Origin: Streptomyces sp. NBC_00289
Lineage (GTDB): Bacteria; Actinomycetota; Actinomycetes; Streptomycetales; Streptomycetaceae
Direction of reading: 5' to 3'
Assembly: GCF_041435115.1 (NCBI RefSeq)
Contig: NZ_CP108046.1
Location: forward strand, 5,208,001-5,272,000
DNA length: 64,000 bases
The position numbers and the translations under genes are program-made. Under the pieces are notes generated by a model. It worked only from the letters and a program-made list of their open reading frames with translations, did not search any database and had not been told where the DNA came from. This document shows, one piece after another, positions 60,987 to 64,000 of this stretch. Position 1 is the stretch's first letter. The number at the start of each line of letters is the position of its first letter.

Positions 60987-61799
60987 TCAGAGAACGGCAC
61001 CGTCAGTGATCTTGGTGGCGATGCCGTTCTCGATCACGACCTCGGCCTCCACGCCCTTCTTGGCGGCCTTCTCCAGGTCGGCCTCCTCGCACGGGGCGTC
61101 CACCTTCGAGCCGGCGGCGCCGCAGATCTGGCCCCCGCCCAGGATCACGGTGTCCTCGGCGAGGTAGAAGGCCTGCTGCTCTCCGCCGGAGCCCCGGGCC
61201 GAGGCACCGTCGACCAGGTACTTTCCGGGCGCCACGTACCGCACGATGCCGTACCAGGTCCCGTCGACACCCTTGCCCTTGTCGAGGCCCTCCACGACGG
61301 TCTCGCCGGAGTCGGACCCGGAGCCGGACGTGCTGCCGTCGGACGGGCTCCCGGAGCCGGAGGAGGACGTGGCGGCGCGGCGCTCGGTGATCTGCGTCGC
61401 GCTGCCGTCCTTCATCACCACATCGGCCTTGACGGAGCGTCCGTCCCTGGTGGCGGTCTCCAGGTCGGCCTCCTCGCACGGGGCGTCCACCTTCGAGGAG
61501 GCGTCGCCGCAGATCGTGCCCGCGCCGAGGATCCTGGTGTCGTCCGCGATCCAGAACTGCTGGTCGGACTTTCCGGACACGCTGACGATGTACTTGCCCG
61601 AAGCGAGGTACTTCACCGTCCCGCCCGCGAAGCTGCCGCTGACGCCCTTGCCGCCGGACTTGTTCGCCGCCACGGCCGTGTCGGCCTTGCCGGAGGAGCT
61701 GTCGGCGGCGTCGTCGCCCTGGTTGCACGCCGTCATCAGCAGGGTGCCGCCCAGGAGCGCGGCGGAGACGAGAAAGGCCTTGCGACGGTTGCGCACCAT
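60987..61799 (-). CDS. Lipoprotein with two repeated domains
   Basis: A 270-residue lipoprotein with signal and lipobox GGTLLMTACNQGDD near residue 20. It has two homologous halves of about 85 residues. The first contains GKYIVSVSGKSDQQFWIADD near 75 and the second GKYLVDGASARGSGGEQQAF near 200. Both contain CG, KVDAPCEEADLE and a following lysine/valine strand, with two cysteines each that could pair. A serine/glycine/aspartate linker joins the halves. A 41-bp stretch (61070-61110 and 61457-61497) is identical in DNA. The function is unknown. The ATG at 61799 follows AGGGGAA. Confidence 0.85.
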   Translation of the reverse strand: MVRNRRKAFLVSAALLGGTLLMTACNQGDDAADSSSGKADTAVAANKSGGKGVSGSFAGGTVKYLASGKYIVSVSGKSDQQFWIADDTRILGAGTICGDASSKVDAPCEEADLETATRDGRSVKADVVMKDGSATQITERRAATSSSGSGSPSDGSTSGSGSDSGETVVEGLDKGKGVDGTWYGIVRYVAPGKYLVDGASARGSGGEQQAFYLAEDTVILGGGQICGAAGSKVDAPCEEADLEKAAKKGVEAEVVIENGIATKITDGAVL

Positions 61800-62107
61800 G
61801 GGTCGATTCCCCTGCGTAGTCGGTGGGTTGGTGCCGAGGTGAGGTCGGTTCCCCGGCGCCTGTCTGATCACTATGAGGGGGCCGGGACCCGAACAGATGC
61901 CTCGGTCCTTGATCCAGGACGACCCCGTCACGGTCCCGTGACATGAACAACCCGGGGCAACGGATTCGCCCCTGCCACCCTCGGCGGCCGGACGTCCACC
62001 GGCACTCGCCTGATCGCGCTCGAACCGACCCCGCGCGGACCACGCCCCCGCGAGACGCCCGCGCCCGGTACGCTGTACCCGCTCCGTCCCTGGTGGGCCG
62101 GGGCGCG
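61800..62107. other. Gene-free region before the tRNA
   Basis: About 310 bases without a gene. It contains a 16-bp palindrome (GTCACGGTCCCGTGAC near 61927-61942) that could be an operator or terminator, and the tRNA promoter, which is not obvious by sequence. Confidence 0.4.
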
Positions 62108-62194
62108 GGTGGGTTGCCCGAGCGGCCTAAGGGAACGGTCTTGAAAACCGTCGTGGCAGCGATGTCACCGTGGGTTCAAATCCCACACCCACCG
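62108..62194 (+). tRNA. tRNA-Ser (anticodon UGA)
   Basis: An 87-nt tRNA with acceptor stem GGTGGGT/ACCCACC and an anticodon stem ACGGT/ACCGT around CTTGAAA with anticodon TGA (62142-62144). The long variable arm is typical of tRNA-Ser, and the T arm reads GTGGG-TTCAAAT-CCCAC. The discriminator is G; a full CCA is not encoded (CA follows). A strong hairpin terminator follows at 62204-62234. tRNA-Ser genes are common attachment sites for integrative elements in Streptomyces. Confidence 0.97.
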
Positions 62195-62203
62195 CAGGCG
62201 AAC

Positions 62204-62234
62204 GGCCCCTGACCAGCTACATCGGTCGGGGGCC
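62204..62234 (+). terminator. tRNA terminator hairpin
   Basis: GGCCCCTGACC (62204-62214) pairs with GGTCGGGGGCC (62224-62234) around a 9-nt loop, 9 nt after the tRNA 3' end. Confidence 0.8.
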
Positions 62235-62401
62235 TTCGGCTTGGTCGGTGTCCGAGGGCTCCCGCTGTTCCCCGTGGTTTCCCGGTCTACCGGGCACGCA
62301 AGGGGCACGGCAACTGTTGTTCCTGGTGGGGAGTCGCCCCCGGTTGGGTAGAGCCAGCGCAACGTGTTGCCTGTGCCCAGGTGAAAGAGGTGGGGTATTT
62401 C

Positions 62402-62794
62402 ATGGACCGGGTGCTGCGGTGGTCCGATGAGCTTGCCAGTTCGGACGTGGAGGCGATCGAGCGCTTCCTTGGGCCGAGACTCCGCCAGGTGCAAGAGACT
62501 CAGCCGCCTGGGTCCGACGAGCATCGGGCCGCAGCGAGCGTGTCCAACCTGCTGTCTGAGGTCGTCCCGATCTTGAGTTCTTACATCCAAGCAATGTCGC
62601 TGCCTCCCTTTGGTACGGCAGCGGAGCGATCTGCAAACACCGAGCGGCTTAGCAGCGGGATCCTCCTGCACTGGAACTGGCTGGTGTGCATGGCCGAGCC
62701 ATGGCGGGAGGAGCCTGGATTCGACCACGTCCGTTGGAAGCGTCTGTACATCCGCAACGCAGAGCAGCAAGCCCTTGTCGAAAGATTCAGGTGA
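62402..62794 (+). CDS. Hypothetical protein of the post-tRNA accessory region
   Basis: A 130-residue protein that I do not recognise. It appears helical throughout (LASSDVEAIERFLGPRLRQV near residue 12, ASVSNLLSEVVPILSSYIQA near 50, RWKRLYIRNAEQQALVERF near the end), with no signal peptide. Its base composition is lower in GC than the core genes. The ATG at 62402 is preceded by GAGGTGGGG; a GTG at 62381 is possible. It lies after the tRNA and before a large inverted repeat, in likely accessory DNA. Confidence 0.6.
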   Translation: MDRVLRWSDELASSDVEAIERFLGPRLRQVQETQPPGSDEHRAAASVSNLLSEVVPILSSYIQAMSLPPFGTAAERSANTERLSSGILLHWNWLVCMAEPWREEPGFDHVRWKRLYIRNAEQQALVERFR

Positions 62795-62868
62795 AGCGGG
62801 TGTTCTCTCGGTCCTGCCCCTAGGAGCTCAGACGCCGAGCTGCGCTTCCTTTACCACCACTCGCCCTG

Positions 62869-63018
62869 GCTCCCATCCCGTCTGCCGTCGACCCACACAC
62901 CGTGGAGCGGGCGTGGTTCAGGGCGTCAAGGTGGAGCGCGCCACTGTACGAACGACCTTGACGCCCTGGGCCGCGACTGCTCGGCTCTGCCTGGGTCGAC
63001 GGCAGACGGGATGGGAGC
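62869..63018. repeat. Large nested inverted repeat
   Basis: The outer arms of 27 bp are exact complements (62869-62895 and 62992-63018). Nested inside are inner arms of 14 bp (62919-62932, CAGGGCGTCAAGGT; and 62955-62968, ACCTTGACGCCCTG) separated by 22 nt. Similar GTCAAGG...CCTTGAC palindromes recur in streptomycete accessory DNA. No gene is seen here; the 62795-63259 gap is otherwise GC-rich and empty. Confidence 0.85.
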
Positions 63019-63259
63019 TCCCGCACCAGCCACTCACGGCCGGCACCCGCGAACGGCGCCCCCGCCATCCTGGAGCCTGAGCGCCCCCGCCGGAGGCATG
63101 TCCTTGACCTGCGGGTGACTCCTCACTTCTGCCCGCTGCACGTAGCGCGCCGCCGGGCGCGGCCAGCCGGGGCGCAGACAGGAGGCAGGCCGCGCCGCAG
63201 AGGCGGCGCGCGCCCGCGCCGTGCGCGGGCCTTGATGAGGTAGAGAAACCTGTAACAGG

Positions 63260-64000
63260 TCAGATCACGGCACAACGCTCTGCAAGCTCCCGCAGCGCAT
63301 CGGGTACGCGCCGGTTCGAGAGCTGGACGAGGTCCCGCACGATCTCGCGCGCCAAGTGATGATCGTGGACCTGTTCCGGAGCCACCGTTTCGGCTTCCAG
63401 GAGCGCGGCGGTTGCCTCGCCGACATGCCGGCGCTGCGCGTGGGCCCGTGCCACATCTAGCAGAAATCGCGCCTGGCGTTCAGTCGAGAGCCCACCTGCG
63501 TCGACTTCCGCGGCTACTTCCAGCGCCAAGCCGGCGTCTCCGAGTTCTACCGCCGTGCTCACCGCGTGAAGTTGGACGTTCGTCGGGCCGAACTCGGTGT
63601 CGAAGTCGTTCCTGTCCTCCCCCAGGCGCTCGGCGATCTCCTCTGCCCGGGTGAGGTGTGCATGGGTCTGAGGGCGGTTGCCTTCCCGTGCATTGATCAC
63701 TGCCAGGACGAGGTTCATGGCCCCCAGAAGTGACAGCTCCTCGGGAGGGCAGGCGGGGTCCTCCGCCCGCGGGTCCAGGACTTCGACTGCCGACTTGGCC
63801 GCTTGTTCGGCCTGGTCCATCTGCTGTTGCCGCATGAAAGCGTGAGCCATGCGGAACAGCCCGGCAACGACCTCCAGGGGCTTGCCGGCCATCTCGGCGG
63901 CTTGGAGGGCGCGGTCCGAGGCGACCCACGCCGCGTCCGCCTGGTCCTGTCGTGTGAAGCTCGCGGCGGCCACCTGGTAGGTACGCGCCCTCAGCGAATG
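63260..64000 (-). CDS. C-terminal part of a TPR-type regulator (XRE-like family), partial
   Basis: The frame is open from 64000 to the stop at 63260, giving 246 residues of a helical TPR-like domain (ARTYQVAAASFTRQDQADAA near the beginning, AMNLVLAVINAREGNRPQTH, LDVARAHAQRRHVGEATAAL and EIVRDLVQLSNRRVPDALRE near the end). The pattern is typical of streptomycete XRE-family regulators, whose N-terminal helix-turn-helix would be outside the window. Such genes are frequent in integrative elements. An internal GTG at 63971-63973 could be read as a start, but similarity continues upstream, so it is treated as partial. Confidence 0.8.
   Translation of the reverse strand, partial: HSLRARTYQVAAASFTRQDQADAAWVASDRALQAAEMAGKPLEVVAGLFRMAHAFMRQQQMDQAEQAAKSAVEVLDPRAEDPACPPEELSLLGAMNLVLAVINAREGNRPQTHAHLTRAEEIAERLGEDRNDFDTEFGPTNVQLHAVSTAVELGDAGLALEVAAEVDAGGLSTERQARFLLDVARAHAQRRHVGEATAALLEAETVAPEQVHDHHLAREIVRDLVQLSNRRVPDALRELAERCAVI

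Noticed and set aside
62165..62770. A 201-residue minus-strand frame after the tRNA
   Set aside because: It overlaps the tRNA 3' end and the more plausible plus-strand gene, with no recognisable family.

Overview
The window is high-GC (about 70%) actinobacterial DNA, almost certainly from a Streptomyces chromosome. The sporulation pair ssgR-ssgA, a fused cydD-cydC gene, and a copper-trafficking cluster next to a DtpA-type peroxidase all point to that genus. From memory, the gene order matches the S. coelicolor stretch around SCO3920-SCO3980. parS-like ParB sites and many DnaA-box-like motifs suggest that oriC is not far away.

Layout. 1-5.8 kb: a partial LysR regulator; an operon of a small membrane protein, a low-molecular-weight phosphatase and a MetB-like PLP enzyme; a cupin; ssgR-ssgA; a set of 32-bp tandem repeats. 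5.8-14.5 kb: a YibE/F membrane protein, thiC behind a TPP riboswitch, an unknown membrane protein, a metallophosphoesterase, a LacI-type regulator and hisC. 14.6-21 kb: a perfect Rex operator and the cytochrome bd operon cydA-cydB-cydDC, with two parS sites at the cydDC start. 21-30 kb: an M23 peptidase, a HAD phosphatase, an ISAzo13-family insertion sequence with a frameshifted transposase, a luciferase-like oxidoreductase, KptA, a MerR regulator, and a coupled pair of an M24 peptidase-like protein and a hydrolase-SDR fusion. 30-34.4 kb: an ABC-2 transporter block with two ATPases and two permeases. 34.4-39 kb: a repeat-rich gene-free stretch, a second HAD phosphatase, serS, a gene-free stretch with a DnaA-box cluster, and pheA. 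39-45.6 kb: the copper/haem cluster dtpA, CopC-CopD, ecuC, sco, YcnI and a Met/His-bearing membrane protein. 45.8-54.3 kb: an anti-sigma-like ATPase, an intradiol dioxygenase, a CitG-like protein, an MFS exporter with a minisatellite-coded linker, a MocR regulator, aminopeptidase P and a SpoIIE-like phosphatase. 54.7-61.8 kb: a prim-pol-like protein, a secreted protein, a SEC-C protein, another anti-sigma-like ATPase, a GDPD phosphodiesterase, an HtrA-like protease and a duplicated-domain lipoprotein. 62.1-64 kb: tRNA-Ser(UGA) followed by accessory DNA: an orphan gene, a large nested inverted repeat and the C-terminal part of a TPR-type regulator.

How it works together. Most genes are core Streptomyces functions: respiration under low oxygen (Rex-cyd), copper delivery and GlxA/DtpA-type maturation, thiamine and aromatic or histidine amino acid synthesis, and sporulation. 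The accessory parts are the insertion sequence near 23-24.3 kb and the region after the tRNA. The unusual signals are mostly in the DNA itself: replication and segregation sites inside other features (a parS-like site inside a riboswitch arm, a parS forming a start codon, DnaA-box clusters between genes), several tandem-repeat regions, and proteins of known families that have lost expected catalytic residues.
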